From Metopolophium dirhodum (taxonomy: Eukaryota > Arthropoda > Insecta > Hemiptera > Aphididae), in NCBI RefSeq assembly GCF_019925205.1, contig NC_083566.1, positions 13,330,001 to 13,394,000 of the forward strand: a DNA stretch of 64,000 nucleotides. Reading direction: 5' to 3'. Each line of letters starts with the position of its first letter. The stretch's first letter is position 1. The notes beneath the pieces were generated by a model that worked only from the letters and a program-made list of their open reading frames with translations, did not search any database and was not told where the DNA came from. Position numbers and translations under genes: made by a program. Shown here one piece after another: positions 62,403-64,000 of the stretch.

Positions 62403-64000
62403 TTAGATTATTTATTATTACAACTTATTTGAAATTGATTGAATTTATTTAAAAAACACAGCATCCACTTGAAGTGTATACAGCATACATAGGTATTTGT
62501 ATATGGGATCAACTTTTAAGTTTTTTTACTATTATTATTATATTATTGTGGACTCAGCGAGGTGTGTGATAAAAAATAAAGTGAGCTATGAGTATGTACA
62601 CCATGAATATTTGAAAATGTAATAATTAAATAGTTATTTAAACCATTCAAAATAATAGTAAAGGCAGTATAGCTAAAATGTACAAAAAAATTGAAAAAAT
62701 GAGCCCTTCATGTAATGTTTTACTCTATTTCGAGAAATCATTTTATTTTAAACATTTACAGTTCTTGAGATATACATTTTTATTTTATTTGCGATTGCCA
62801 TCTTTGCCACCGTTTTATTTAAAGTAATTTTGCACAATGTAAAATATTTTAAATTTCATAAAAGTAAAATGTACATTTGTAACGAAATTTCTGCGAAATG
62901 TATACTAAATGTAATTATAGACATAACATTTTAGTGATTTTATTGATATATATTTTTTTGATAAAATGTTCAACAATCTATAATAATATTTGTCAAAATT
63001 ATAGACATTTAATAAATTGAACAATTTGAAAGATTTGCTATTAGATTTTATTTTATAAATATTGTTACAAGTACTTCTTTATACATTTCTAAAATGTCTC
63101 AATGGTGTTAACTTGCAATATTTTTACTGAACGTTGTATTAAAATTTCATTATTTCAAGTTCCTACTTACTGTTCATTTTTAAATATTTTTCACAATATT
63201 GTTTTAATATTTCTTGTAGGTTAGTTCAATTTGTAGTTTTAGGTACTTAAAATGAATTTGTAATATTATGTTGTGATGTATATTACTATTTATTTGATAA
63301 GTTATGAACAATTTAAAGCAGTAGGTAATTCATTGTACCTATGCACAATTTTATACAAAAGTCATACATTTAAAAGTATGGAGATTATTTCAGTCGTGTT
63401 GATTAATTTCAATATTATAGTAGTATTGTTTATTATTATATAATTTGATATTAGTTTCGTTTACTTGAAAGGGATTTATATTGAAACATGTCACACATAA
63501 TATGTAGGTATCTAGTTAAATTATTGTTTCATAATTTAGCAGTATCTCAGGAGCTATTATAATGTCAATTGAGACAGACAAAGACTTATTTTTATCCGCG
63601 ACTAAGTTCTTTTATATGACAATAAGTTGTGGTAATAATTATATATTTAAATTTGCAAGTTAATTTTTAATGTAGGTAACATAATGAACCATATTGATAG
63701 TCAATTATATATTTAACGGCTGCAACTGATTTTTCTTACCAAAATATACAATGTAATAGTACCAGGTTATTAGTACCTAGACATTCAAAGTCCAATTACA
63801 AGTATTTTCTATGATCGAACATAATAAATATTACAACAGTTTTGGCATTATACATAATAATTATAATTGATACTTCTCTTAAATACTTTTAAATTATGTT
63901 TAATGGTATCAAGCCCAATAAATAATAAATATATAAATAATATTATCTTTTAAATTGTTACAATAAAATATACAAAATATATGAAACATGTTTTCATCTG
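62403..64000. other. AT-rich end of window, nothing recognised
   Basis: No gene, RNA gene or repeat boundary is visible. The upstream part of the Helitron protein does not continue here in any frame I could follow. Confidence 0.5.

Noticed and set aside
1..64000. tRNA, rRNA or CRISPR features
   Set aside because: No convincing tRNA A/B boxes with foldable arms, rRNA segments or spaced identical repeats were seen by eye; a tRNAscan-SE/Infernal run would settle this.

Overview
The window looks like nuclear DNA of a small AT-rich insect genome, most likely an aphid (Aphididae). Three things suggest this: insect-type UDP-glycosyltransferase (UGT) genes with short phased introns, a dense mixture of hAT-like, pogo-like, Helitron and non-LTR retrotransposon remnants, and very frequent GTAGGTACCTA-like words. 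The species call is inference; no marker gene confirms it.

Layout. From 1 to about 43 kb I recognise no intact protein-coding gene. This part is repeat-rich non-coding DNA. It holds a near-identical 0.73 kb direct duplication (1-726 and 4713-5438) whose first copy is cut by a perfect 142-bp-arm palindrome. It also holds several miniature inverted-repeat elements with target-site duplications (10576-11016, 37515-37893, 41341-41810), the 3' end of an R1/LOA-type LINE (13344-13790, minus), an unidentified decayed coding segment (23372-23727, minus), a nested repeat cluster bounded by hAT-like ends (30053-33094), and a 5'-truncated LINE with a poly(A) tail and a perfect 14-bp target-site duplication (38071-38499, minus). 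A few GC/CpG-rich islands (about 4.1, 14.0, 14.5, 16.6 and 29.6 kb) may be promoters or first exons of genes not otherwise visible here.

From 43.7 to 56.9 kb lies a tandem UGT cluster on the plus strand. UGT-A (43694-48346, 518 aa) and UGT-B (52200-54970, 521 aa) each have five exons with the same phases and almost the same exon lengths. Both keep a signal peptide, the UGT signature, a C-terminal membrane anchor and a dilysine ER-retrieval tail. A third copy (56382-56860) survives only as broken exons 3 and 4. The intact enzymes would conjugate small lipophilic compounds (plant allelochemicals, insecticides, endogenous metabolites) in the ER lumen. Substrates cannot be read from sequence.

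An interspersed family, called here the GATTCTGAGCG family, occurs as three near-full copies (20079, 31179, 49186), one copy that has lost an internal unit (61030), one short minus-strand copy (about 30380) and several decayed pieces, one of them inside intron 4 of UGT-A. Next to the 61 kb copy are a tiny fragment of the 38 kb LINE and a frameshifted Helitron PIF1-helicase remnant (61954-62402, minus). The last 1.6 kb shows nothing recognisable.
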